A stretch of 64,000 bases of DNA from Hyphomicrobiales bacterium (GCA_027483945.1 JAIXTM010000018.1:186001-250000); one strand, 5' to 3'. Shown: positions 36,966 through 45,849, counted from the first letter of the stretch. Notes: a model not told the origin generated them from the letters alone. Numbers and translations are program-made.

Positions 36966-37268
36966 ATGGCCCAGTTTTGGCTGACCTACCAGGAAATGGC
37001 CGATATTTTCGGCGGAACGGCCGCCGAAGCGCGGGCCGGCTCCATCGCCAACAACTGGTCGCGCCTCAAGGATCGCAGCGGCGTCACGCATGTCAGGCTG
37101 CCGCCTTCGATGGTCGCCCGCTATCTGGACACCGTGACGACGATGGTCGGCCGCTCCGGCCCGATCGTCCTGGATGACCGCGCCGAAGCCGACCCTTGGC
37201 CTGCCCTGCCCGCAAACGCGCTGAACCGTCCGGCGGTCAGCCCGCTTGGCCTGGCATCGGGAGCGTGA
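36966..37268 (+). CDS. Small protein with predicted helix-turn-helix
   Basis: A 100-residue protein. The region WLTYQEMADIFGGTAAEARA (about residues 4-23), then NNWSRLKDRSGVTHVRLPPSMV, resembles the excisionase/MerR-like HTH of small proteins (WLTYxExAxxLG...) common in Hyphomicrobiales, often near mobile or surface-polysaccharide genes. The C-terminal half is Pro/Ala-rich without a known domain. I start at the ATG for MAQFWLTY; a longer frame of 18 more residues is possible. It lies just before the EPS locus and could be a local regulator, but there is no direct evidence. Confidence 0.6.
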   Translation: MAQFWLTYQEMADIFGGTAAEARAGSIANNWSRLKDRSGVTHVRLPPSMVARYLDTVTTMVGRSGPIVLDDRAEADPWPALPANALNRPAVSPLGLASGA

Positions 37269-37278
37269 GGCGAAGGCC

Positions 37279-37368
37279 ATGCTGACATCGATCGTTTTCG
37301 TCCATCTGGCCTGCCTGGCGATCTTCCTTGAGCTCGCCGACGGAACGATCGCGCTCGATCGGCGTTAA
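37279..37368 (+). CDS. Possible 29-residue hydrophobic small protein
   Basis: An ATG 10 bases after the preceding gene opens a frame of 29 codons ending at TAA. The peptide begins MLTSIVFVHLACLAIFLELA, a plausible single membrane helix, then a charged tail ending in DRR. A GAGG lies 8 bases upstream. Its length is too short to separate from chance, and nothing similar is known to me. Confidence 0.25.
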   Translation: MLTSIVFVHLACLAIFLELADGTIALDRR

Positions 37369-37449
37369 AGCGGTCAACGTCACGCTTACGCACCGGTAGC
37401 GCCACCCCGGCTGATCATCCTCGCATCCGCTCCGTCCGGCCCGGCGTGA

Positions 37450-37466
37450 TTGTTGCAGCGCAACAA
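37450..37466. promoter_or_regulatory. EPS-locus palindrome, site 1
   Basis: TTGTTGC-AGC-GCAACAA, a perfect inverted repeat with 7-bp arms, 104 bases before the start of the export lipoprotein gene. The rest of the 302-base gap after the HTH gene holds only the possible 29-codon frame. Related 17-mers occur before the BY-kinase gene and between wzy-like and GT14 genes. Confidence 0.6.
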
Positions 37467-37570
37467 CAGCAGCGACGCCGGTGCCGTCAGCGCGTTGTTT
37501 TGGGTTTCGGCTGCTCGACCAAAGTTCTAGGCTTCGGCTGGTGGGGCTGCATGATCAGTACGGGTACCGA

Positions 37571-38749
37571 ATGCACCTGCATGCCAAGCCGAGCTACATC
37601 GCGCTCTGTCGCACCCTAGCCATCGCGCTGTCCGCCGCCGGATGCGCTGCGTTCCCGGCGCAAGGCCCCAGTCCGCTCGCCGTCAATGCCGAGCAGAATG
37701 GATCGGCGACGACCCTTCCCTACGTGCTGGTCGATCTCAGTCCGTCCGTCACCGCCGTTGCAGCGACCCGCAAGGTCCAGACCCTCGGAGGCAGTTTTGC
37801 CGGTCCGGGCGCGGCGCCGGGGTTGACGCTCGGGGTCGGCGACCTGGTCGGCGTCACGATTTTCGAAGCCTCGGCAGGCGGCCTTTTCATCCCGCAAGAG
37901 GCCGGCTCCCGCGCCGGCAATTTCGTGTCGCTGCCCGCACAGGAAGTGGCACGGGACGGCACGATCTCGGTGCCTTATGCCGGAGCCGTGCCGGCTGCCG
38001 GCCGGACGCCGCTTCAGGTCCAGCGCACGATCGAGGAGCGGCTGCGCAACCGGGCGATCGAGCCGCAAGCCGTCGTCAGCCTGCAGGAGGCGCGGGCCAA
38101 CCTCGTCTCAGTCACCGGCGAAGTGAACCAGCCGATCCGGTTCGCCGCCACGCGGTCGGGCGACCGCATCCTGGATGCGGTCACCCGCGCCGGCGGTTCG
38201 AAATGGCCGCCCTACGAGACCTACGTGACCCTCCAGCGCGGCAAGCGCACGGGCATGGTCTATTTCAACCGGCTGGTCTCCGAGCCGAGCAACAACGTCT
38301 ATGTCCGTCCGGGCGACACGATCGTGGTCTCACGCGAGCAGCGCGCCTTCATGGCCCTGGGTGCGTCGGGGCAGAACGGCCGGATCAATTTCGACTCCGA
38401 GAACATCAACCTGGCGGAAGCGGTCGGCCGGTCCGGCGGCATCCTGGATTCGCGCGGCGATCCGGCCCAGACATTCGTGTACCGCATGGAAGACCGGGCG
38501 CTCGTCGAGGCCATGGGTCTCGACACCAAGGGCTTCCAGGGTCCGCGGGTACCCGTCATCTACCGAGCCAACCTCCGCGAGCCGCAAGGGATGTTCCTCG
38601 CGACACAGTTTCCAATGCGCGACAAGGACGTGCTCTTCGTGTCGAACTCGGCCGCCAACGAACTCGCCAAGTTCCTCAGCCTGATCCAGCTCGGCGCGAA
38701 CACGGTCACCGACACCGAGGTGGCCCGCATCGCGGTCGGAGGGCGTTAG
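37571..38749 (+). CDS. Polysaccharide export lipoprotein (OPX, Wza-like)
   Basis: Outer-membrane export channel subunit for exopolysaccharide. The 392-residue product has a lipoprotein signal with lipobox SAAGC (Cys25), the Poly_export domain with LGVGDLVGVTIFEA and DGTISVPYAGAVPAAGRTP, and two SLBB-type regions (NLVSVTGEVNQPIRF; YRANLREPQGMFLATQFPM). No C-terminal amphipathic helix like that of Wza is obvious; many alphaproteobacterial OPX proteins end as this one does. I chose the ATG that gives the signal peptide (MHLHAKPS). It is convergent with the BY-kinase gene. Confidence 0.92.
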   Translation: MHLHAKPSYIALCRTLAIALSAAGCAAFPAQGPSPLAVNAEQNGSATTLPYVLVDLSPSVTAVAATRKVQTLGGSFAGPGAAPGLTLGVGDLVGVTIFEASAGGLFIPQEAGSRAGNFVSLPAQEVARDGTISVPYAGAVPAAGRTPLQVQRTIEERLRNRAIEPQAVVSLQEARANLVSVTGEVNQPIRFAATRSGDRILDAVTRAGGSKWPPYETYVTLQRGKRTGMVYFNRLVSEPSNNVYVRPGDTIVVSREQRAFMALGASGQNGRINFDSENINLAEAVGRSGGILDSRGDPAQTFVYRMEDRALVEAMGLDTKGFQGPRVPVIYRANLREPQGMFLATQFPMRDKDVLFVSNSAANELAKFLSLIQLGANTVTDTEVARIAVGGR

Positions 38750-38770
38750 CCCTCCGCACTGCGGTGACAG

Positions 38771-41038
38771 TCAGGCGGTGAGCCGGGGCCGCTCGCTGCG
38801 CGAGCCGTTCTCGACGTAGTAGTTCGTGTAATAGCGGCCCTTGTAGTGCTCGATGCGCTTGAGCATGGCCGGATCGGCCTTGTTCAGGATCACGCCCACG
38901 CCGCGATCGCGGAGGATGTCGGTGGTGGCGAGAGCCTCGCTCACTGCACCGTGGCTGGTGCGCCCCCATTCCACGACGAAGACGAAGCCGTCCACCAGAT
39001 GGCCGGCCGCGCGCACGTCCACGACCGGCACGACCGGAGGCAGGTCGAGAACGATGTAATCGTAGCTCGGCCGCAGTCGGGCGAGGAGATGTGCGAAGGC
39101 GGCGGAGGCGAGCAGGTCGGCCGTTTGGCTCATCCGCCCCTTCACCACGCTCGGCAGGAAATGCAGGCCGGTGACCGGGTCGGTCCATACCACCTGGTCT
39201 TCGTGCAGGGCCCCTGACAGGACCTCGACCAGGCCGTTCGCAGCCTGGGGCGCCAAAGAGCGGGTGAGCGAAGGATTTCGGAGGTCGCCGTCGATCAGCA
39301 AGGCCCGCTGACCGGAATGCGCAACGAGCTGCGCAAAGTTGGACGCCACCGTGCTCTTGCCCTCATGCGGCAAGGCCGAAGCGATACCGATGACCCGCAA
39401 TTCCCGCGCAAGGCCAGCAATGTCGGCGGCGACCTTCACCCCGCGGAACGTTTCCGTGAAGCGCGAGAACGGTGCATCCACGACGAACCGATGGAGACCG
39501 ATGGCACCGGACAGGATGCGTCGTTCCGGATCGGCGGAGCGCGGCATCATCGGCGAGGTCGGGGCGACATCGGGCACGATGCCCAGGCATTCGAGGCCGG
39601 TGGCCGCCTCGATCTGGGCCGGCGCGCGGAAGACATTGTCCATCAATTCCCTGGCGACGGCCGCGGCGGCTCCCAGGAACAGCCCGCCAAAGGCCGCGAG
39701 GGCCAGGATCATGGTGGATTTCGGCGCACTCTTGGACAAGGGCGGCGATGCCTGCGTGATGACGCGTGCCTCGCTGATCGGAAAGGTCTGCTGCTGCGTC
39801 GATTCCGTGAAACGCTGCAGGAACGTGTCGTAGAGGTTCCGATAGGTCTGCGACGCGCTTTCCAGGTCGCGCAGCTTGATCTGGGCCTGTCCGGTGACGG
39901 CGGCCTCGCCGACGAGCTGCTGCAGGCTGCGCTCCAGCGACGCCTGGCGACTTTGCGCGATCTCGTAATCGCTGCGATAGGTTTGGGCGATGCGGGACAG
40001 TTCGTCCGAAATGGAGCGCTGAATCTCGCGCATCTGGTTGCGGAGGTTCACGGCAGCGCCGTGGTTGGTGCCGAACCGGGACGAGAAATCGGCTTCGCGC
40101 GCCGACAGGTCGAGAAACTGGGCGCGCAACCGGCTGATGACGTCGCTGCGCAAGGCATCGGCGACGGTGGCGTCCGGGATGCGGTCCCGAGTGATCGCTT
40201 CAACGCGATCGAGCCGCGCCTTGGCCTCCGCCGTCGTGGCGCGCGCCGCCGCGATCTGGCCGTTCACGTCGGCGAGCTGCTGGTCGCCGATCAGACCGCG
40301 CCCCGTATCGACGATGTTGTTCTCGGTCTTGAACTGCTGCACCGCGCGATCGGCAGCGGCGGCCTGGTCTCTGAGTTCCGCCAGACGTTCCTGGAGCCAG
40401 CGCCCTGCCCGCTTGGTCGCCTCATACCTCGCGTCCAGCTCGCCCACGATGTAGGCATCCGTGACCTTGTTCGCGATCTCGGCGGCGCGGGCCGGATCGA
40501 GCGAAGTGTAGGTGACGTCGATGGCATAGGTTGTGCCGACCCGGCGGACCTGCAGGTTATCCTGGAATATCGCAAGCGCGCGGCGTTCCAGCCGGTAATC
40601 GGACTGGGCCTCATCACCTCCCCCGCGGAACCATCCCAGGACGCGGCTCAGGATTCCGGGCCCGCTGCCGACGAATTCCTCGTCCTGGGTCAGCTTCAGG
40701 GATCGAATGACGGCGAGCGCCACCGCTTCCGACCGCAAGATCGCCGTCTGGCTCTCGACAGCCGCGGTATCGACGCGCGGCTCACCCTGGACCGGTTGCC
40801 CCTGGAACATCTGATCCCGCCGGGAATCGATCATCAGGGTCGCGGTGGCCGTGAATTTCGGCGGCGTGACGGCGATATAGACCACCGCGCCCAGAAGCGC
40901 CGCGGCAAGGCACGCGACCACCAGAGGCCATTGCCGACGCAGGATCCCTGCGATCTCGGCGGGATGAAGCAGGCTGGCCAACGGATCGAACAAAACAGGG
41001 GCTTCGTTCCGCGGCCGCGCTTCGACAGCTTTCAGCAT
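38771..41038 (-). CDS. Polysaccharide co-polymerase with BY-kinase domain (Wzc/ExoP type)
   Basis: Inner-membrane protein of 755 residues that controls chain length and export. The order is a Wzz domain with a first transmembrane helix (about 38-58), long coiled coils (about 170-410), a GNVR-type second helix (about 450) and a cytoplasmic tyrosine kinase. The kinase has Walker A ALPHEGKST (about 555-563), A' ALLIDGDLRNP and Walker B YIVLDLPPVVPVVD. The C-terminal tyrosine cluster has five Tyr between about 732 and 741 (HYKGRYYTNYYVE), the usual autophosphorylation site. It is divergent from the secreted-protein gene at 41185, with a palindromic site between. Confidence 0.93.
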   Translation of the reverse strand: MLKAVEARPRNEAPVLFDPLASLLHPAEIAGILRRQWPLVVACLAAALLGAVVYIAVTPPKFTATATLMIDSRRDQMFQGQPVQGEPRVDTAAVESQTAILRSEAVALAVIRSLKLTQDEEFVGSGPGILSRVLGWFRGGGDEAQSDYRLERRALAIFQDNLQVRRVGTTYAIDVTYTSLDPARAAEIANKVTDAYIVGELDARYEATKRAGRWLQERLAELRDQAAAADRAVQQFKTENNIVDTGRGLIGDQQLADVNGQIAAARATTAEAKARLDRVEAITRDRIPDATVADALRSDVISRLRAQFLDLSAREADFSSRFGTNHGAAVNLRNQMREIQRSISDELSRIAQTYRSDYEIAQSRQASLERSLQQLVGEAAVTGQAQIKLRDLESASQTYRNLYDTFLQRFTESTQQQTFPISEARVITQASPPLSKSAPKSTMILALAAFGGLFLGAAAAVARELMDNVFRAPAQIEAATGLECLGIVPDVAPTSPMMPRSADPERRILSGAIGLHRFVVDAPFSRFTETFRGVKVAADIAGLARELRVIGIASALPHEGKSTVASNFAQLVAHSGQRALLIDGDLRNPSLTRSLAPQAANGLVEVLSGALHEDQVVWTDPVTGLHFLPSVVKGRMSQTADLLASAAFAHLLARLRPSYDYIVLDLPPVVPVVDVRAAGHLVDGFVFVVEWGRTSHGAVSEALATTDILRDRGVGVILNKADPAMLKRIEHYKGRYYTNYYVENGSRSERPRLTA

Positions 41039-41119
41039 GAATACTCCGTCGTGCTTCCCGCGATTTTACGGCTGTTCCGGCCGGTTCCGCCCGGTGGGAT
41101 CAACGCCGCAAGCCCGCCG

Positions 41120-41136
41120 TTGTTGCACTGCAAGAA
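41120..41136. promoter_or_regulatory. EPS-locus palindrome, site 2
   Basis: TTGTTGCACTGCAAGAA contains the perfect core TTGCA-C-TGCAA. It shares 14 of 17 positions with site 1. It lies in the divergent gap 81 bases before the BY-kinase start and 48 bases before the secreted-protein start, so it could control both. Confidence 0.6.
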
Positions 41137-41184
41137 AGCGGCCATCCTATGACCCGCCATTCGCAGCGGCCGCGGGGAGCGCAG

Positions 41185-41760
41185 ATGGGGACCAACATGG
41201 ACGGCCGCTTTCTTCGGCGCAGCCACGGGGCGATAACGCTTGCGGCGCTGGCGTTCAGCCTGCTTGGAGTTGCCGACGAGGCCAAAGCCGATTGCGGGAC
41301 GGTTCCCTTCGCCATTTCGCAGCCGATCGTCGAGCGGTTCGTGATGCGGCCACCGACATTGCTGCAGGACTTCCGGGACGGCGGCGAAGCCATGGAGAAC
41401 AGGGTCACGCTGGTGGCCAGTTCCAGCCGCGCGGCTCTGCGACCGCTCCTGAGCGTCCTCAGGCAGGCCAATCCACGCCAGCGCGATGCGATCGCGGCGG
41501 GCCTTGCCGGAGCGGCACGGAACTGCGAGCGCACGCGCCGGGCATCGAGCCGCCACATCGAGCAGACGGTGCGCGCTTCCGGCGACGCGGCGCTGATCCG
41601 CGCGTTCAGCGGGCAATATCGCAGCGCCGGCACCCCGCCGCCGGCCGTACCCAAGCTTCCGCCAAGGCGCGCCGCCGATCCGGGAGACAGCATGCTCATG
41701 CCGGGCATCCGGCCGGCGACCGGAAGCAGCGGCGTCCGGCCTGTCGGGCCGGTGCGCTGA
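41185..41760 (+). CDS. Secreted protein of unknown function in the EPS locus
   Basis: A 191-residue exported protein. The signal peptide (LRRSHGAITLAALAFSLLG, cut near AKA at about residue 36) is followed by a helical domain of about 110 residues with two cysteines (DCGTV and NCERT), then a Pro/Arg-rich tail. The sequence ALRPLLSVLRQANPRQRDAIAAGLAGAARNC looks like tandem helices. GGGGAG lies 5 bases before the ATG; a start 12 codons upstream lacks such a site. It sits between kinase and glycosyltransferase genes in many alphaproteobacterial EPS loci by my recollection, but no function is known to me. Confidence 0.65.
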   Translation: MGTNMDGRFLRRSHGAITLAALAFSLLGVADEAKADCGTVPFAISQPIVERFVMRPPTLLQDFRDGGEAMENRVTLVASSSRAALRPLLSVLRQANPRQRDAIAAGLAGAARNCERTRRASSRHIEQTVRASGDAALIRAFSGQYRSAGTPPPAVPKLPPRRAADPGDSMLMPGIRPATGSSGVRPVGPVR

Positions 41761-41780
41761 GCGGTGGGCGGAGGCTGGGC

Positions 41781-42980
41781 TCACCGCCGGCCCGCGTGCA
41801 GCCGGGCATAGGCGGCGACGTATTTCGCCGCCTCCATCGACCAGTCGAAGCGCTCGTCCGCCAAAGCCTTGGCCTTCCTCCCGGCTGCCAGACGCAGGGC
41901 CTCGTCGTCGACGAGCGGTAGACAGGCGGCCGCAAGGCCCGCAGGATCTCGGGATGTGGCATAGCGCCCGGCATCGCCGAGAAGGCGCCGGGTTTCGGAC
42001 AGATCGTAGGAGACCGACGGGATGCCCAAGGCCGAATATTCGAAGACCTTGTTCATGCTGATCTTGTCGTTATAGGCGTTGTAGGGGTCCGGGATGATCC
42101 CGATATCGAACGTGCTGAGCGCCGCCAGCAGCGCCTCTCCGCGCAGATAGCCGGTAAACGTGATGCGGTCGGCAACGCCCAGTTCGGCGGCGAGTTGCTT
42201 CACGCTCGCCAGAGCCGGGCCGTCACCGACGACAACCGCCGCGACATCGGTGCGGCCATGATCCTGCACCAGATGGTGGACGCTGCGGACCAGATGGTCG
42301 ACGCCGTCCTGGTCGGCGATGATCCCGACATAACCGAGGATGACCGCCGCCTCGGCCCGCAAGGCGGGATTCGGCTCGACGCGACGGATTCGCGCCTTGT
42401 CGGGCACCGAATAGACGGTAACGACCGAATCCGGCGTCTTCCCGCCGCGCTCCAGGGCGATCTGCCGGTAGGTCTCGTTGGCCGAGACGACGAGGTTCGC
42501 GCTCATGAAGGTGAGCCGCTCGGCCAGCAGGAGCGCGCGATGCAGCAGACGGGGCAGGAAACCCTCGCGGCCGAACTTGGCGTCGAACAGCTCCGGGCAG
42601 AGATCGTGGTGATCGAAAACGAACTTGCGCCCCATCAGCTTGAACGGCAGCGCGACCAGAAAGATCAGATCCGGCGGGTTGCAGGCCTGGATGACGTCGA
42701 AGCCGCGACGGCGATGGACTTTGATGAGCAGCCGCAGCTCGTGATAGAGCGCGGCGGCGTATTCGGCCAGGAAGGCCAGCTTGCCGCGGGCCTCCAGGGG
42801 GAGCGGATGTCGGAAGATCGCTATATCGTCGATCGTCTCGTAGGCGGCCGGATGCTGCTCGTTCATCGGGCAGATGACCGACACGGTCCAGCCGGCATCC
42901 CGCAGCGCGCAGGCTTCCTGCCAGACGCGGCGGTCCAGCGGAACCGGAAGGTTCTCGACGACGATCACGCATGACGGCAT
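41781..42980 (-). CDS. Glycosyltransferase family 4 protein
   Basis: A 399-residue GT-B transferase that adds a sugar to the lipid-linked EPS repeat unit at the inner face of the membrane. The N-terminal half has VVENLPVPLDRRVWQEACAL and the FDHHDLCPELFDAKFG motif; the C-terminal half has the donor-site EYSALGIPSVSYDLSETR (E-x7-E type) around residue 325. The donor sugar is not readable. Start MPSCVIVVEN is well placed. It is divergent from the phosphatase gene across 136 bases with a degenerate site-like sequence near 43046. Confidence 0.92.
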   Translation of the reverse strand: MPSCVIVVENLPVPLDRRVWQEACALRDAGWTVSVICPMNEQHPAAYETIDDIAIFRHPLPLEARGKLAFLAEYAAALYHELRLLIKVHRRRGFDVIQACNPPDLIFLVALPFKLMGRKFVFDHHDLCPELFDAKFGREGFLPRLLHRALLLAERLTFMSANLVVSANETYRQIALERGGKTPDSVVTVYSVPDKARIRRVEPNPALRAEAAVILGYVGIIADQDGVDHLVRSVHHLVQDHGRTDVAAVVVGDGPALASVKQLAAELGVADRITFTGYLRGEALLAALSTFDIGIIPDPYNAYNDKISMNKVFEYSALGIPSVSYDLSETRRLLGDAGRYATSRDPAGLAAACLPLVDDEALRLAAGRKAKALADERFDWSMEAAKYVAAYARLHAGRR

Positions 42981-43116
42981 CAGGACAGACTCCTCAAAAA
43001 CGGACGAATACCGGCGGTTTGAGCCGCGCGGCGTCGCTACGGACGGTGCTGCGACGCAGGAAGAACAGGAACACGAACGTGCTTTGGCGGTTCCGCTGCC
43101 GGATCGGGGCGTGCCG

Positions 43117-43854
43117 ATGAGTGCGAGTCGGTTTTCGTGGCGAGCCGCGCCCGCGACGCTGCCGGAAGGGCTTCGCCTCTACGTGATCGGAGACGTGCAT
43201 GGCCGCGCCGACCTGCTCGGGCGGATGTTCGAGGCCATCGACACGCATGACGGCGCCGACCGCCCCGCGGCGAGGCATGAAATCCTGCTCGGCGATTATG
43301 TTGACCGGGGCCCGGCGTCCCGGGCGGTCATCGATCTGGTGCTGGGGCGGCGGCGGAAAACGGCCGTGACCGCGCTTGCAGGCAACCACGAGGCGATGTT
43401 TCTGGAATTCCTGAACAAACCGGAGACATGGCCCGCCTGGGCGGCGGCAGGCGGGCGCGAGACGCTTGTATCCTACGGTGTCGCAGCCCCCGTGCGGCCG
43501 GCGGACCTCGCCGAGCTGGCCCGGGACGCGCGGGCAGCCATCCCGCAGGAGCACCTGGCTTTCCTCGCCGATCTCGACCTCATGTCGGTCGCAGGCGGCT
43601 ATGCGTTCGTCCATGCCGGAATCCGCCCGGACAGGCCGCTCGACAGACAGGTGATGGACGACATCCTCTGGATCCGCGAGCCGTTCCTGTCCCATGCCCG
43701 GCCGATGGAGCGCGTCATCGTCCACGGCCACACGCCGGTCGCGGAACCCGAGCTGCTCACAAACCGGATCGGCATCGACACGGGCGCCTATGCGAGCGGA
43801 AGGCTCACCTGCCTTGTGCTCGAAGGCGATCGGATGGGCTTCCTGTCGACCTGA
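43117..43854 (+). CDS. PPP-type metallophosphoesterase (serine/threonine phosphatase-like)
   Basis: A 245-residue calcineurin-like phosphatase with the complete metal-site set: GDVHG (Asp26, His28), GDYVDRGP, GNHE, HAG and HGHTP. It is similar in size to bacterial PrpA/PrpB enzymes that remove phosphate from Ser/Thr (and sometimes Tyr or His). I start at ATG giving MSASRFSW; the longer frame upstream overlaps the antisense GT4 gene. No tyrosine phosphatase of the Wzb type is in the locus, so it may serve the BY-kinase, but this is inference. Confidence 0.9.
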   Translation: MSASRFSWRAAPATLPEGLRLYVIGDVHGRADLLGRMFEAIDTHDGADRPAARHEILLGDYVDRGPASRAVIDLVLGRRRKTAVTALAGNHEAMFLEFLNKPETWPAWAAAGGRETLVSYGVAAPVRPADLAELARDARAAIPQEHLAFLADLDLMSVAGGYAFVHAGIRPDRPLDRQVMDDILWIREPFLSHARPMERVIVHGHTPVAEPELLTNRIGIDTGAYASGRLTCLVLEGDRMGFLST

Positions 43855-43865
43855 ACACGCCGCCC

Positions 43866-44753
43866 TCATCGACGACGCCTCAGGCGGCCGAAACTTGCCG
43901 TCACGGCACGGACATAGGGGCCGGGACCAAGCCGTCCTCTCAGCAGAAAATATAGCCCGACCAGCAGCTTGCGGTGATATTCGCGGGCGACGCCCGAGAT
44001 GTCGGCATTGGCAGCGAGCGCCAAAAGCGCGCCGCGATAATAGCGGGCGACGAAGGACGGGTCGCTATCGCGATGGCCGATGCAAGCCGCGTCGCGGAAC
44101 AGCGCGACGCGGGCGCGCCCGAGCGCAGCCAAGGCGAAATCCGTGTCCTCGCCGCCGCCATTCGGCGTGCCGACGCCGAGGCTCTCGTCGAAGGCGAGGC
44201 CGGCGGCGAGCAGGTGACCACGGACGGCAATGGTGTTGGATGAAGCACGGCGCGCCGTTTCGGCTGCGCTTGCAGGCCTGTCCGAAGCCGTCGACGCCTC
44301 GACCGGCGTTGATGCATACCGACAGAACCACAGATCAAGGTCCGGCCGGGACGCGAAAGCCGCATGAATCGCACTCAGCGCGCCGGGCGGATACCAGCAA
44401 TCGTCGTCCGGGAAGAGCACCACCGTCCGCGCATCCAGCAGGCCCCGGCGCCGGGCCTCCGCAAGCATGTAATTGCGCGCCGCCGAAAGGCTGAGGCGCC
44501 CCGGGACGCGCTGGACAACTGCGAAGGGCGGCCAGGCAGGCTCGTTCGCGCCCGCGTTCTGAGCCAGGAGGATCATCGTCAGCGGCACATCCGGCCGCTC
44601 GGCGGCGAAGGCCGCGACGGAGGCGAGCATGCGCTCGAGGAGGTCACGCCTGCCGCCGGCGATGTCGGTTGTCGACAGCATGAGGATGCGCGTAGCGTCC
44701 GCCGCCGGAGCCAGATCGGGCCCGTCGGGCGTCAGTTCAGCGGCTTGGCGCAT
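43866..44753 (-). CDS. Glycosyltransferase family 2-like protein
   Basis: A 295-residue GT-A transferase. The nucleotide-sugar and metal site is VVLFPDDDCWYPPGAL (DxD-type, about residues 113-125), and the acceptor-side acidic motif is GGGEDTDFAL near residue 200. RLSLSAARNYML matches the R-x-x-x-A-R-N motif of the family. A C-terminal hydrophobic stretch (KLLVGLYFLLRGRLG) may attach it to the membrane. It is the third gene of the wzy-GH10-GT2 unit; its start overlaps the GH10 gene by 17 bases. Confidence 0.85.
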   Translation of the reverse strand: MRQAAELTPDGPDLAPAADATRILMLSTTDIAGGRRDLLERMLASVAAFAAERPDVPLTMILLAQNAGANEPAWPPFAVVQRVPGRLSLSAARNYMLAEARRRGLLDARTVVLFPDDDCWYPPGALSAIHAAFASRPDLDLWFCRYASTPVEASTASDRPASAAETARRASSNTIAVRGHLLAAGLAFDESLGVGTPNGGGEDTDFALAALGRARVALFRDAACIGHRDSDPSFVARYYRGALLALAANADISGVAREYHRKLLVGLYFLLRGRLGPGPYVRAVTASFGRLRRRR

Positions 44754-45840
44754 GGTCGAACGCCTCCGCGATGGCGTGCCAGAGCGGCTTGCGCTGCATG
44801 TCGTCGTCCAGCGGCAAACCGCGCACGGTCAGCCCGTCGTCGCGCATGCTGCCCTTGGTCGCGCTCAGCCAGGAATAGCGGTCGGTGATGCCCCAGGTGA
44901 CGACGCCCTTGACCGCCCGCTCGTCGAGTGCCGCGTCGAGGAAAGCCCTGGCGTGGTCGGCCACGGCACGATCGCGCTGTGCGATGTCCGGCGGCAGGCG
45001 GCGGTCCTTCACGTCGAGTTCGGTCAGCGCGATCTCGACGCCGGTCGCGGCGATGTCCTTGAGAAAACGACGATATCGCTCGGCATCGAAGGGCCGGCCG
45101 GCCTGCAGGTGTGCCTGGATGCCAAGGCCGTGGACCGGAACCTTGCGGGCCACCCGGTCCTCGACGAAAGCGAGCGTCGCGCGGCGGCGGGCTTCGCTTT
45201 CGGCGTCGGTATAATCGAGCCCGTAATCGTTGTAATAGAGCTTCGCCGCGGGGTCGGCGGCCTGGGCGGCGTGGAAGGCCTCGTCGACATAAATGTCGCC
45301 AAGTATCTCGCCGAAAACGGCTTTTCGGAAACCGCCGGGACGGCCGTCCTTCGGCTCCAGCGCTTCGTTGACGACGTCCCAGTGGAGCATCCGTCCGCGA
45401 TAGCGTCCGGCGGTGCGCTCGATATGGGACAGCATGGCACGGCGCCATTCCTCCGGCGCCAAGTCCTTGGTCAGAAAGGGCGGAATGTGCCGGAACCAGA
45501 CCAGGGCATGACCGCGGACCTCGAGGCCGTTCTCGGCGGCGAAGTCCATCAGGGCGTCGGCGCGGGCGAAATCGGGCTTGCCGCGGGACGGTTCGAGCGC
45601 TCCCCATTTCATCTCCCACTCGGGGACGACGACGGCAGATTCGCGAATGATCGCAGCACGATAGGCTGGATCGCTCGACAGGCGGCCGACCTGGACCGCG
45701 GCACCGTAGAACAGGCCCCGGCGGGCAGCGCGGTCCTTCAGCGTGTCGGACGCGGCGGCGGGAGGGCCCAGGGCGACGGCGCCTGCCAACGCGGCTGCGC
45801 CGCCCAGAACCTGCCTCCGATCAATGACTTGGCCTGGCAT
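44737..45840 (-). CDS. GH10 glycoside hydrolase (endo-1,4-beta-xylanase family), exported
   Basis: A 367-residue secreted glycosidase. A Tat-like leader (DRRQVLGGAAALAGAVALG, cut near residue 30) is followed by one GH10 catalytic domain. It has the acid/base Glu159 in WDVVNEAL and the nucleophile Glu274 in ALTELDVKD, plus the conserved WEMKWG and GHALVWFRH. There is no carbohydrate-binding module. Its place between the Wzy-like polymerase and a glycosyltransferase points to trimming or release of the cell's own exopolysaccharide rather than xylan use. The gene starts 9 bases after the polymerase gene. Confidence 0.92.
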   Translation of the reverse strand: MPGQVIDRRQVLGGAAALAGAVALGPPAAASDTLKDRAARRGLFYGAAVQVGRLSSDPAYRAAIIRESAVVVPEWEMKWGALEPSRGKPDFARADALMDFAAENGLEVRGHALVWFRHIPPFLTKDLAPEEWRRAMLSHIERTAGRYRGRMLHWDVVNEALEPKDGRPGGFRKAVFGEILGDIYVDEAFHAAQAADPAAKLYYNDYGLDYTDAESEARRRATLAFVEDRVARKVPVHGLGIQAHLQAGRPFDAERYRRFLKDIAATGVEIALTELDVKDRRLPPDIAQRDRAVADHARAFLDAALDERAVKGVVTWGITDRYSWLSATKGSMRDDGLTVRGLPLDDDMQRKPLWHAIAEAFDHAPSR

Positions 45841-45849
45841 GGGACCTCC

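Noticed and set aside
41100-41140. TTGCA within the EPS palindrome read as a sigma-54 -12 element
   Set aside because: No GG dinucleotide is at the required -24 spacing at any of the sites, and the palindromic form explains the conservation better.
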